DNA of 64,000 nt from JAGVWJ01 sp964588555 (GCA_964588555.1 CAZPPT010000003.1:86531-150530); one strand, 5' to 3'. Positions 43,238-52,078 are shown, numbered from the stretch's first letter. Notes: a model not told the origin generated them from the letters alone. Translations and numbers: made by a program.

Positions 43238-43687
43238 ATGCATTGTCCATATTGCACCCACCCAAGAACAAACGTGCTTGATTCACGCGTTACAAGCGAC
43301 AATGAGGCAACACGGAGGAGGCGGGAATGTGCAAAGTGCAAGAAACGGTTTACGACATATGAGCGTGTCGAGCTCCTTAATATCACAGTCGTTAAGAAAG
43401 ACGGGACAACGCAGCCGTTTTCCTATGAGAAGCTTTTCAAGGGCGTCATGGCGGCCTGTGAGAAGCGCCCAGTAAGCACTGCACAACTAGAAGGGATTGT
43501 GGATGACATTGAGAGGACATTACGAAAACGGCAGAAAACCGAGATTGCGAGCAAGGAGATAGGGGAAATGGTCATGACGAGGCTCAAGCGCATCGACAAG
43601 GTTTCGTATGTACGGTTTGCGAGCGTCTACCACCAGTTCGAAGACGTGTCTGAATTTGCAAAGAAGGTTCGTGAGCTTAAAAAATAA
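43238..43687 (+). CDS. nrdR: Transcriptional repressor NrdR
   Basis: 149 residues from MHCPYCTHPRTNVLDSRVTS. The zinc ribbon CPYC...CAKCKKRF is followed by an ATP-cone (TTYERVELLNITVVKKDG to about residue 130). NrdR senses ATP/dATP and represses ribonucleotide reductase genes. It is mainly bacterial and rare in archaea. An open frame extends 49 codons upstream but that part is not family-like. The RNR genes and two NrdR-box-like sites follow directly. Confidence 0.92.
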   Translation: MHCPYCTHPRTNVLDSRVTSDNEATRRRRECAKCKKRFTTYERVELLNITVVKKDGTTQPFSYEKLFKGVMAACEKRPVSTAQLEGIVDDIERTLRKRQKTEIASKEIGEMVMTRLKRIDKVSYVRFASVYHQFEDVSEFAKKVRELKK

Positions 43688-43747
43688 AAAAGAAAAATAA
43701 ATTTATGACATAAACTCCTTTTTTGTTTCCAAATGACAACAAAACAA

Positions 43748-43763
43748 CCACAACTAATAGTAT
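43748..43763 (+). promoter_or_regulatory. Putative NrdR box 1
   Basis: CCACAACTAATAGTAT matches 11 of 16 positions of the bacterial NrdR-box consensus ACACWATATWTWGTGT. It lies 61 bases after nrdR and about 140 bases before the redoxin gene, 32 bases from box 2 (start to start). Confidence 0.5.
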
Positions 43764-43779
43764 AAGATTAACTTTTCAC

Positions 43780-43795
43780 ATACTACAAATAGTAT
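43780..43795 (+). promoter_or_regulatory. Putative NrdR box 2
   Basis: ATACTACAAATAGTAT matches 12 of 16 consensus positions and contains the inverted repeat TACTA/TAGTA. The spacing of 32 bp to box 1 is about three helical turns, the known arrangement of paired NrdR boxes. A TATA-like TTTTTATATG is at 43811-43820, so bound NrdR would block the adjacent promoter upstream region. Confidence 0.52.
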
Positions 43796-43889
43796 AAAAA
43801 TACATGATAAGCTTTTTATATGTTCGTGGCTTATCTACTCTGCTCTCAAGCTATGTAGGAAGGCTTGGCTGCTAAAAAGAGGCGAGGAT

Positions 43890-44132
43890 ATGATAAAATC
43901 GTATGTATTGTTTACAACACCATTTTGTAAGTTCTGCCCAACCGTAAAAGAGTTCATGACCTCAGTACCAATCCAGGGTAAGAACCTGGACGCAACCAAG
44001 GAAGGAAGCGAACAAGCAGTGGCGCAGAAAGTGCATAAGGTACCGACAGTCATATTCCTTGATGATGCGGGACGCGAAGTGAGTAGGGCACATACAGTTT
44101 CAGAGATTCGGGATATATTGTCAGACTATTGA
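43890..44132 (+). CDS. Glutaredoxin/NrdH-like thiol redox protein
   Basis: 80 residues with a CxxC active site (TTPFCKFCPTV, C13 and C16) and the cis-Pro segment HKVPTVIFLDDAG. It starts the operon with the ribonucleotide reductase, 6 bases upstream of it, so it probably supplies electrons to that enzyme. SD GAGGCGAGGAT precedes the ATG. Confidence 0.82.
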   Translation: MIKSYVLFTTPFCKFCPTVKEFMTSVPIQGKNLDATKEGSEQAVAQKVHKVPTVIFLDDAGREVSRAHTVSEIRDILSDY

Positions 44133-44138
44133 GGTGTT

Positions 44139-47100
44139 ATGATGGGGGATAAAGGGAAGGAAAAAAAGGGCGTAAGTTCAGTTGCGTATGGCCAATCCAA
44201 GGGATTAGTTGTCCAAAGACGGTTTACCACAAAAGGCACAGACCCGTTTGCAGGGATTGTATTTGAACTTAGGAATAGTATTATACGTAATCCAGACGGT
44301 TCAATCGTATATGAGATAAAGAATGTAGAGGTACCTACCTCGTGGACACAGGTTGCAACAGACATACTCGCACAGAAGTACTTCCGCAAGGCAGGCGTGC
44401 CGCAATATGACGATTCAGGAAACCAGCTCTTTGACACTGAAGGTAAGCCCCTCTTAGGGAGTGAGAAAAGCGCAAAGCAAGTCATAAACCGCATGGTAAA
44501 ATGCTGGCGATACTGGGGGGAGCGCTACAGCTACTTTGCAAGCGAAGATGATGCACAGGCATTTGAAGATGAATTGAAATACATGCTTATCCGCCAGATG
44601 GCCGCCCCCAATTCACCACAATGGTTTAACACCGGGCTTGCCCTTGCGTATGGAATCACGGGCAAACCGCAGGGCCACTGGTATGTTGACCCTGAAACCG
44701 GCCAACTCACTGCATCAGAAGATGCTTATACTCATTCACAGGCACATGCATGCTTTATCCAAACAGTAAACGACGACCTTGTCAATGAAGGAGGGATATT
44801 TGACCTCGTCATCCGTGAAGCGCGCGTATTCAAGTATGGCTCAGGAACAGGTTCCAATTTCTCAAACCTTCGGGCAAAAGGTGAGAAACTTTCCGGAGGG
44901 GGGAGTTCGTCGGGGCTCATGAGCTTCCTAAAGATATTTGACCGGGCAGCAGGGGCGATCAAATCCGGTGGTACGACCCGCCGTGCGGCAAAAATGGTAA
45001 TTGTTGATGTCGATCACCCGGAAATAGAGGCGTTTATCAACTGGAAGATGCTTGAAGAGGAAAAGGTTGCAGACTTATACACAGGAAGCAGGATAAATGT
45101 AAAACACCTAAATAGAATCATGGGGGTTGCGCGCGAACAAAAGACAACCAACTGGAAAGAGAATGAAGAATTGCGTGCCTCGATAGTTGAAGCACTTGGC
45201 AGAAATGTGCCTTTTAGTTACATAACTCGGGCACTCATGCTTGTGGAGCAGGGCCGCGAACAGATCGGTTTTGAGGTGTTTGATACCCACTACGAAGACG
45301 AAGCATACCTTACCGTAAGCGGGCAGAACAGCAATAACAGCATCCGGATCCCCAACAAATTCATGGATGCAGTTGCGAAAAACGACCTATGGAGCCTCAC
45401 AAACCGTACAAACGGCGATCTTGTAAAGAAAGTCCAGGCACGCCATTTATGGAATTCGATAGCGTATGCTGCGTGGTCATCGGCTGATCCAGGAGTTCAA
45501 TTTGATGACCATATTAATGAATGGCATACCTGCCCTACGGATGGCAAGATATATGCAACCAACCCATGCAGCGAATATGTATTTCTTAATGATACCGCAT
45601 GCAACCTAGCAAGCATTAACCTTATGAAATTCCTTGATAGCGAAACCGGCATGTTTGATGTGGACGGGTTTAAGCATGCGGCAAGGCTCTGGACCATCGT
45701 ACTTGAAATATCAGTACTTATGGCACAATTCCCAAGTAAGGAGATAGCCCAGCGAAGTTATGAATTCCGGACACTTGGCCTTGGATATGCCAACCTGGGA
45801 ACAATGCTTATGGTGCTTGGCATACCCTATGACAGCGAGCGTGGCAGGGCAATCGCAGGCGCAGTCACATCTATGCTCTGTGGCGAAAGTTACGCAACAA
45901 GCGCTGAAATGGCATCGTATTTTGGACCGTTTCCTGCATATGAAAGAAACAATAAGCACATGCTTAGGGTAATACGAAACCATCGGCGTGCAGCATATAA
46001 CGTACCTGAAAGCGAATACGAAGGACTTACCGTAAAGCCAGTTGCAATAAATCCGGCGCATTGTCCGCAATACCTTCTTGAAGGGGCACGTGAAACCTGG
46101 GACCGAGCACTGCAGGACGGCGAAAAAAATGGATATAGGAATGCACAGGTAACTGTCATTGCGCCAACCGGTACGATAGGCCTTGTAATGGACTGTGACA
46201 CAACGGGTGTTGAACCGGACTTTGCACTTGTCAAGTATAAGAAACTGGCAGGCGGCGGATACTTTAAGATCGTAAACCAATCAGTTGAAAAGGCACTTAA
46301 GCGGCTTGGGTATGCTCCTGAACACATCAAGGAGATTATAGAATACTGCAAAGGGCATGGGACGCTTATGGGATGTCCTGTAATAACTCAAGAGGCATTA
46401 AAGGCAAAAGGATTTACGCTGGAAAAGATAGAGGCGATTGAGGCGCTTTTACCAAACGCATTTGACCTTAAATTTGTATTTAACAAATATACGATTGGTG
46501 AGGAATTTTGCATCAAGGCACTTAACCTTAAAAAAGAGGCACTTGATGACCCTCAGTTTGACCTCTTAAGCGCACTTGGATTTAGCCCCGGAGAAATACA
46601 GAAGGCAAACAATTACGTATGCGGTACAATGACTATAGAGGGTGCCCCGCACTTAAAGGAAGAGCACTACCCGATATTTGACTGCGCAAACAAATGCGGC
46701 AAATACGGAAAGCGCTACATCAACCATATGGCACATGTGAAAATGATGGCAGCAGTGCAGCCATTCATCAGCGGAGCAATCTCAAAGACAATCAACATGC
46801 CAAACGAGGCAACAATTGAGGAAGTACGGGAGGTATATGAGCAGTCATACAAGCTCATGGTCAAATGTATCGCCCTTTATCGTGATGGCAGCAAATTAAG
46901 CCAGGCGCTTAACTCGCAGGTTGATGATGAGAATAAGCTCCTTGCGCTTACCGAAGAAGAGGAGGACGTTGATGAGCGCATTGGGCAAAAGGAAGTGCAA
47001 GAAGTGCTTATGCGCGGCATGCGAAGGAAATTGCCTTCAAAACGCGCAGGCTTTGTCCAGGAAGCGCGCGTTGGCGGGCAAAAAATATTTGTGCGTACCG

Positions 47101-47612
47101 GCGAGTATCCCGATGGGGAACTTGGCGAAGTGTTTATCGACACCTACAAGGAAGGTGCAGGATACCGCAGCCTCCTTAACTGCTTTGCAATTGCAGTAAG
47201 CAAGGGATTACAGTACGGCGTCCCGCTTGACGAATTCGTTGAAACGTTTACCTTCACACGGTTTGAACCTGCGGGCGTGGTAAGCGGGCATGCAAATGTC
47301 AAGCACGCAACCTCAATTATAGACTATGTATTCAGGGCACTTGCATACGAATACCTTGGAAGAAAAGACCTTGTGCACGTAACGGATGAAAAGGACGAGA
47401 CGATCAAACCAACGATCCCGGTAGAGGCGAAAAAAGAAATTCCCGTGGAAAGCAGAAAAGCGAGCGGTGACTCAGAAACAGACAAGGTAACTGAGGCCAA
47501 AATCCAAGGATACACGGGAGAGCAGTGCGGACGATGCGGCAGCATGCGCGTAAAGCAGAACGGTTCATGCGCCGTATGTGTCGATTGTGGCGAGACGACT
47601 GGATGTAGCTAA
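44139..47612 (+). CDS. nrdJ: Adenosylcobalamin-dependent (class II) ribonucleoside-diphosphate reductase
   Basis: 1157 residues. The first catalytic region HACFIQTVNDDLVNEGG, the radical-site NPCSEYVFLNDTACN (Asn-Cys-Glu) and the substrate loop TVIAPTGTIGLVMDCDTTG are present. The N-terminal KYGSGTGSNFSNLRAKGE is typical of vitamin B12-type NrdJ. The C-terminus ends in a Cys-rich zinc ribbon (CGRCGSMRVKQNGSC then CVDCGETTGCS), which shuttles electrons from a redoxin. It makes dNDPs without oxygen dependence. Confidence 0.95.
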   Translation: MMGDKGKEKKGVSSVAYGQSKGLVVQRRFTTKGTDPFAGIVFELRNSIIRNPDGSIVYEIKNVEVPTSWTQVATDILAQKYFRKAGVPQYDDSGNQLFDTEGKPLLGSEKSAKQVINRMVKCWRYWGERYSYFASEDDAQAFEDELKYMLIRQMAAPNSPQWFNTGLALAYGITGKPQGHWYVDPETGQLTASEDAYTHSQAHACFIQTVNDDLVNEGGIFDLVIREARVFKYGSGTGSNFSNLRAKGEKLSGGGSSSGLMSFLKIFDRAAGAIKSGGTTRRAAKMVIVDVDHPEIEAFINWKMLEEEKVADLYTGSRINVKHLNRIMGVAREQKTTNWKENEELRASIVEALGRNVPFSYITRALMLVEQGREQIGFEVFDTHYEDEAYLTVSGQNSNNSIRIPNKFMDAVAKNDLWSLTNRTNGDLVKKVQARHLWNSIAYAAWSSADPGVQFDDHINEWHTCPTDGKIYATNPCSEYVFLNDTACNLASINLMKFLDSETGMFDVDGFKHAARLWTIVLEISVLMAQFPSKEIAQRSYEFRTLGLGYANLGTMLMVLGIPYDSERGRAIAGAVTSMLCGESYATSAEMASYFGPFPAYERNNKHMLRVIRNHRRAAYNVPESEYEGLTVKPVAINPAHCPQYLLEGARETWDRALQDGEKNGYRNAQVTVIAPTGTIGLVMDCDTTGVEPDFALVKYKKLAGGGYFKIVNQSVEKALKRLGYAPEHIKEIIEYCKGHGTLMGCPVITQEALKAKGFTLEKIEAIEALLPNAFDLKFVFNKYTIGEEFCIKALNLKKEALDDPQFDLLSALGFSPGEIQKANNYVCGTMTIEGAPHLKEEHYPIFDCANKCGKYGKRYINHMAHVKMMAAVQPFISGAISKTINMPNEATIEEVREVYEQSYKLMVKCIALYRDGSKLSQALNSQVDDENKLLALTEEEEDVDERIGQKEVQEVLMRGMRRKLPSKRAGFVQEARVGGQKIFVRTGEYPDGELGEVFIDTYKEGAGYRSLLNCFAIAVSKGLQYGVPLDEFVETFTFTRFEPAGVVSGHANVKHATSIIDYVFRALAYEYLGRKDLVHVTDEKDETIKPTIPVEAKKEIPVESRKASGDSETDKVTEAKIQGYTGEQCGRCGSMRVKQNGSCAVCVDCGETTGCS

Positions 47613-47678
47613 TTTTTTTCCCACGTATGGTTTTTTCCACATGCAGTAATGACGGTCAGGCAGGCACTATAAACGTAA

Positions 47679-48299
47679 ATGATAATGATGTTCAATTACA
47701 AAAACGGCAAGCGTACTACATGGCGTAGCAAAATTAAGGAATTACAAGGGGGATTTACCCGGCTTCTCACCCCGTATATCCTGGCTGCGAGGCTAAAGCT
47801 TAGGAAAATTAAGCGAGAAAGGCCGCAGCATGTAAGTTTACCACTCAAAAAAGATAACCTATTAAAGGGACATTTAGCTAAACCGTTGGTTGACGAAAAT
47901 AATGCAAAAACAGACCCACCTCATGCATCGGGGATAATGGGGCATGGAATAGACATAACAACAAAATTACGTCCCCTATTTGAGCGTTTTCAGCGCGATC
48001 ATTCTACATTTCATGGGCCGATACGTGAACCCGTCACGAGCTGGCGCACGGATTGGACTATAATGATCAACCCAAACATGGCCCTAATTGTGCTTGATAC
48101 GTCCATATTCGCAATGAATGTTCCAACCGATGACCAAACTGCAGACATGCTGATTAAAATATATTCAGTATTAGCAGTTACTAATTTAAGAAGGGTTTCC
48201 GTAACTGCATTTCTGGCATCCACAATTTACAAATGCCCCGGAACGGCAAGGGAGCCGGATGATTTCGACCTAATAGAGATAAAAATACAAAGAAATTAG
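47679..48299 (+). CDS. Hypothetical protein, 206 residues
   Basis: A basic N-terminal half (KRTTWRSKIKELQGGFTRLL, KLRKIKRERPQ) is followed by a folded-looking C-terminal part (IMINPNMALIVLDTSIFAMN). It has no recognised motif and no membrane helix. It stands alone between nrdJ and the lytic transglycosylase; starts at 47679, 47685 and 47688 are all possible. Confidence 0.5.
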   Translation: MIMMFNYKNGKRTTWRSKIKELQGGFTRLLTPYILAARLKLRKIKRERPQHVSLPLKKDNLLKGHLAKPLVDENNAKTDPPHASGIMGHGIDITTKLRPLFERFQRDHSTFHGPIREPVTSWRTDWTIMINPNMALIVLDTSIFAMNVPTDDQTADMLIKIYSVLAVTNLRRVSVTAFLASTIYKCPGTAREPDDFDLIEIKIQRN

Positions 48300-48353
48300 G
48301 CACAAAAAAATTGGGAACCCATTTAATAACATTTCCATCCATAAATAATAATT

Positions 48354-49070
48354 ATGTTTAGCCATAAAAGACGTCTGTCACCACGAACAGTCCGGCTTGC
48401 CGCCGCAGCAGTAGTATTTGGTGGGACGCTTCTTTTAGTTGATACAATTAGGACCCGAAGAGCGCACGCAGGTGATGTCGGCGGTGCATTCAAAATGACT
48501 GAACACACCATGGCCCCTGCAAGTGAACTGGAAGCGCTCCTTAGGCAGAAGCCCGATGAATCAATATGGGTGCTTGAAGAACGCACAAACGGAGGAAAGA
48601 GAGGCAGACGTTCATTTTCCAGCCCAGGCAGCGTGCGTGGCGATTACATGAAATACAAGGAGATTATTGATGAAGCACACGTAAAAACCGGCTTGCCAGT
48701 TGCCCTTATTGATGCGATCATCCGTACTGAATCAGGCTATAGGCCGAATGCACGCTCATGGGCTGGCGCTGAAGGACTTATGCAGCTTATGCCTAGAACT
48801 GCACAGTCAGTTGGGGTAAGTAATCGAAGAGACCCACGACAAAACGTTTTAGGCGGATGCAGATACCTGCGTCAAATGTATAATCGATTTGGATCAATAC
48901 GACTTGCGATAGCAGCATATAACGGGGGCCCAGGGGCAATTAGATCAGATGGGCAGATTTCCTATGCGCCAGGATATGCGGAAACACGAAGATACGTCCC
49001 AGTTGTGCTCCAAAGGTATTATTCTTCGCAGCTAAGTAAAGAAGGGGCAGAGCAGTTTAATGGGTGGTAA
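48354..49070 (+). CDS. Lytic transglycosylase (SLT domain), exported
   Basis: 238 residues. An N-terminal signal or anchor (VRLAAAAVVFGGTLLLVDTI) is followed, from about residue 100, by the soluble lytic transglycosylase fold: AIIRTESGYRPNARSWAGAE (catalytic Glu 126), GLMQLMPRTA, and AIAAYNGGPGAI. This enzyme class cleaves bacterial murein, which archaea do not make, so the target is probably foreign peptidoglycan. Gene transfer from bacteria is the likely origin. Confidence 0.88.
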   Translation: MFSHKRRLSPRTVRLAAAAVVFGGTLLLVDTIRTRRAHAGDVGGAFKMTEHTMAPASELEALLRQKPDESIWVLEERTNGGKRGRRSFSSPGSVRGDYMKYKEIIDEAHVKTGLPVALIDAIIRTESGYRPNARSWAGAEGLMQLMPRTAQSVGVSNRRDPRQNVLGGCRYLRQMYNRFGSIRLAIAAYNGGPGAIRSDGQISYAPGYAETRRYVPVVLQRYYSSQLSKEGAEQFNGW

Positions 49071-49075
49071 TTGAT

Positions 49076-49554
49076 TTATTTTCCAAGGGCTGTTTCTGCA
49101 GCCTCACGGATTCGTTTTGAGGGACTTACCTTTGCAAGATCCCCAAGGATGTTATTTGCATACGTATCGTGCGGATCAACAAAAGCAATTGCGCCAAGCA
49201 CCATGCGTTCAATAGCACGATTGGAGTCTGACCAATCCTTTGTGTATTTTGACACTACGGCATGACGGACAAGGACATCTATTGCGTCTGAATGGCGCCT
49301 GAAAACCGCTTCCCCGCAAAGCACATGCGCACGTTTTTCGGCGTAATCCCGGACAAATGGCAGCGAATCGCCCGTATTTTCACCTTTTGACCCTAATTCC
49401 TTTGAAAGTCTCGGCTCCTTGCACAGATCAACAAAACGGTCAAATACCGCCCGTTCCTTGCCAAAGAGACGTGTCGGGGGCGGGTAGCCGTTGCCATAAG
49501 CAATAGCCCAGGCTGCGGGAATTGATAAAAAAAGCAGATTAAGTTTTTTCCCAT
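49076..49554 (-). pseudogene. Small exported protein gene with apparent frameshift in an A6 run
   Basis: The minus-strand frame ending at 49076 stays open back to about 49556 but has no ATG, GTG or TTG start upstream of the codon at 49324. An ATG at 49554 begins MGKK; one more A in the six-A run (complement of 49544-49549) would join it to the open frame, giving a signal-peptide-like start (KLNLLFLSIPAAWAIAYG) and a protein of about 159 residues. The body is helical and soluble (ERAVFDRFVDLCKEPRLSKE). No family is recognised. It could be a real mutation, a sequencing error or slippage. Confidence 0.55.
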
Positions 49555-49578
49555 GAGCTAATTTTGGGGGGGAATGGT

Positions 49579-51282
49579 TTAAAACGCTCCCTGTTTAGGG
49601 AGGGGGCGTGCATGGCCATTTCGCCTAATTCTTTGAGTACATTGTTGTTTTCTTCGCCTGATATCCATTTCTATTGCACTTTTTACAAGTGCCGCACCAG
49701 TCCGCAACTTTAACGTGAGCCGTTCGGACTGTTCCAGCCCGTTTATAGGGCCCCATAGTTCCCTGTGGCGGTCTCGTTCTACCTCAGTACCAATATCCGA
49801 TTCATCCAAGCCAAAAAGCCTGGCAAGCGCATCAAGCCGAATATCAGCAACTGAATCGAAAACTTCACCTCCGTTTCTCATAAGATAACGAGCTCGTGCT
49901 GCCCTAAACTGATCAACAACTTCATGGCGTTCGCCGCCATTTATACCGATGTTTCTTGACGGCTTAAAATCGCCCCTTCTAATTATTACTGATGGCGCAC
50001 CATTTGTTTCAGACCGTAACCTACGTGCACGGGCAAGTTTTTCCGCCGCAGGGATTTCTTTGACGCTTCTTAAGTGGATGTTTTGCACACCCGTACCAAG
50101 AAGAATTACTGCTTTTGCATATCGTAAACTGGAAAGGGGATATGTTGAGTACCTAAACTCCATGTCCATCTCACTGGTTACGATACGTTCCGCCATATCG
50201 CGATTTGTCCCGGGCAGTACGCCTGCATCAACCGGCGGTGAGACACAAACAAGTCTCTTTCCGTCTCTAAAAAATGTCAGTAGGTTTTCTGCAGAGCCCT
50301 CTACGGGTTCCCCGTCGTTGTTGAGGACTAGTGCCTCCCCATAGCCAAACATGATCGCAAGGTTTGCACACATGGCTGAATTTACATACTGGCCTGCAGC
50401 CTTCCTATCCGTAGGCATGTCAGGACCCACGCGCGGGTAGGGGGGGATAAACGCGTCCAAACCGCCTGCATAATGGCTCGCATCAAGATACGTGCCCGGC
50501 CACGGAAGCGAGGCGATTGCAAAATAAAGCGGCTTACTTGTCAATTTGCCATCCTCAACAAGCAATGTTGGGACCTTGAGGCCTTTTTCAGCGGAAATCC
50601 ACCCAAACGGCCGGATGTACGAAGCAAGCGAAGGTTCAATTAAACCTGGGAAATAAGAATCGGAGACTAAACCGTTAAGGTAGGTAAGTACCTTGATTGC
50701 CGCATCAATTTCCATCATACCAAGTTGCCGGACTTCGTTTCCAAAGACCACGTTAAGTTGTATTGGCAAAAGGATTGTTCTTGTATGTTTTTTTCCGTCT
50801 TCACGATAATGCAATTTAATTGGAAGGCAAAAATCTTTTCCGTCACGATACCGCTCCCGCGCATGTTCAAAAAGTTGCCGTGCAGTTGGTGTAAAGAGCT
50901 CTACCGCCTCCACTCGCTCATCCTTGAAAAACTCTAAAACTTTAAGCTGTACCTGTGGGTCATAAAGCGTTGCTGAATGAAGGGCGCGCCCGATGTTTGA
51001 AGATAATTCAGGAAAAACGCTGCCCCATGGCGAGTCAAACTTGCGGATTCCTTCAAAAAATCCAAGCCCATAGTGTGCGGGGGCACTTAGGATACTGTCA
51101 AGTGCACTGGTAGGGTCAACAAAGCCGCCTGCCTTTGTATAAAAGATGGCTTTTGCCGCAGAGTCCATAGGAAACGTAGTTACCGGGACAACTGAGCCAC
51201 TAAGCTCGTCAAATGCCTGTGCAAAACGCATTGCAGTCAATAATTCTTTTTTCCCACCTGCAACTAACTCAACAGATTCCAT
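49579..51282 (-). CDS. Enlarged PLP-dependent class IV aminotransferase (BCAT-like)
   Basis: 567 residues. Residues about 45-85 match the BCAT N-terminal end (APAHYGLGFFEGIRKFD). The PLP lysine is probably K294 in DRKAAGQYVNSAMC, and VEGSAENLLTFFRDG (about 327-341) and AGVLPGTNRDMAERI complete the fold. Normal BCATs are about 300 residues with the lysine near 160; here about 130 residues are inserted before it, and about 130 residues after 430 form an extra basic C-terminal domain. Substrate uncertain: branched-chain amino acid, D-amino acid or aminodeoxychorismate are all possible for this fold type. Confidence 0.72.
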   Translation of the reverse strand: MESVELVAGGKKELLTAMRFAQAFDELSGSVVPVTTFPMDSAAKAIFYTKAGGFVDPTSALDSILSAPAHYGLGFFEGIRKFDSPWGSVFPELSSNIGRALHSATLYDPQVQLKVLEFFKDERVEAVELFTPTARQLFEHARERYRDGKDFCLPIKLHYREDGKKHTRTILLPIQLNVVFGNEVRQLGMMEIDAAIKVLTYLNGLVSDSYFPGLIEPSLASYIRPFGWISAEKGLKVPTLLVEDGKLTSKPLYFAIASLPWPGTYLDASHYAGGLDAFIPPYPRVGPDMPTDRKAAGQYVNSAMCANLAIMFGYGEALVLNNDGEPVEGSAENLLTFFRDGKRLVCVSPPVDAGVLPGTNRDMAERIVTSEMDMEFRYSTYPLSSLRYAKAVILLGTGVQNIHLRSVKEIPAAEKLARARRLRSETNGAPSVIIRRGDFKPSRNIGINGGERHEVVDQFRAARARYLMRNGGEVFDSVADIRLDALARLFGLDESDIGTEVERDRHRELWGPINGLEQSERLTLKLRTGAALVKSAIEMDIRRRKQQCTQRIRRNGHARPLPKQGAF

Positions 51283-51492
51283 CTCATCTCACCCAAACGT
51301 ATCCTATAGCGTAATATATTTAAATTGTCTTTTGTTTTTTCTTAAATTCGTCAATCGCCAGAAAAAAAATGCGATAAAGCAGTAGAATGTGCCCTTCCAA
51401 ATAAGCAAGCATTCAAAAACCTAATGCTGCTAAATAATTATGCTAATTTGTTATTAGATTATCTTATGTCTAAAACAAAAAATCAAAAATTT

Positions 51493-51661
51493 GCCTCGGT
51501 AGCTCAGTAGGTAGAGCACTTGACTGTTAAAAACTTTTTAACGAAGCGGTTTTTGGCCGCTTTTTCCTAAAAAGCGGAAATCAAGGGGTCGCTTGTTCGA
51601 GTGCACTTTTTCGGGTTGCCAAAAAGCGCCCAAAAAAGCGACGAAATTCAAGCCCGGGGCG
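51493..51661 (+). tRNA. tRNA-Asn (GTT) with two introns
   Basis: The acceptor GCCTCGG (51493-51499) pairs with CCGGGGC (51654-51660); discriminator G at 51661, as usual for tRNA-Asn. Anticodon GTT is at 51526-51528, stem CTTGA/TCAAG. Intron 1 is about 51530-51579 (37/38). Intron 2 is about 51602-51647 in the T-loop: exon stem GCTTG/CAAGC, central helix TTCG/CGAA, bulges AGT and ATT, a textbook bulge-helix-bulge, giving the loop TTCGAGT. The mature tRNA is about 73 nt. The gene ends 3 bases from the stop of the convergent VOC gene. Confidence 0.92.
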
Positions 51662-51664
51662 TTT

Positions 51665-52078
51665 TTACTTCTTAGGGATCTTTGTATCATCAGCGTAGAA
51701 TATTTCCCAGATATGCCCGTCCAAATCCTCAAATGCGCGAGTGTACATCCAGCCATGGTCTTCTACGGATCGATATTCTTTTCCGCCGGCATCCGTTGCA
51801 TTCTTAATCATGGAATCCACTTCGGCCCTATCGCCAACAGACAAGGCAAGAATAACCTCGGCACTTTTCCGTGCATCCCGCATTTCCTTATTTGGGATAA
51901 ATGTCTTGAAAAACTCCTCGACCAAAAGCATTGCAAAGATGTTTTCCCCAATAATCATGCACGTTGCATTTTCATTAGTAAACTGCGGGTTAAAGGTAAA
52001 CCCGAGTTTTGTAAAAAATGCTACCGTTTTATTTAGGTCCTTAATTGGCAGATTGACAAATAGTTTTGTATTTTTCAT
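51665..52078 (-). CDS. VOC-superfamily (glyoxalase/bleomycin-resistance-like) protein
   Basis: 137 residues with the VOC features LFVNLPIKDLNKTVAFFTKL at the start and WMYTRAFEDLDGHIWEIFYA near the end (the metal-ligand Glu region). This single-domain group includes many proteins of unknown substrate. It is a monocistronic gene next to tRNA-Asn. Confidence 0.8.
   Translation of the reverse strand: MKNTKLFVNLPIKDLNKTVAFFTKLGFTFNPQFTNENATCMIIGENIFAMLLVEEFFKTFIPNKEMRDARKSAEVILALSVGDRAEVDSMIKNATDAGGKEYRSVEDHGWMYTRAFEDLDGHIWEIFYADDTKIPKK

Noticed and set aside
43800..43889. Cobalamin riboswitch before the B12-dependent reductase operon
   Set aside because: No B12-box-like core sequence was found in the 90-base leader; NrdR boxes fit better.
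51283..51492. Gene or RNA in the 210-base gap before tRNA-Asn
   Set aside because: No frame, stem or known RNA signature seen; only an AT-rich promoter-like stretch.
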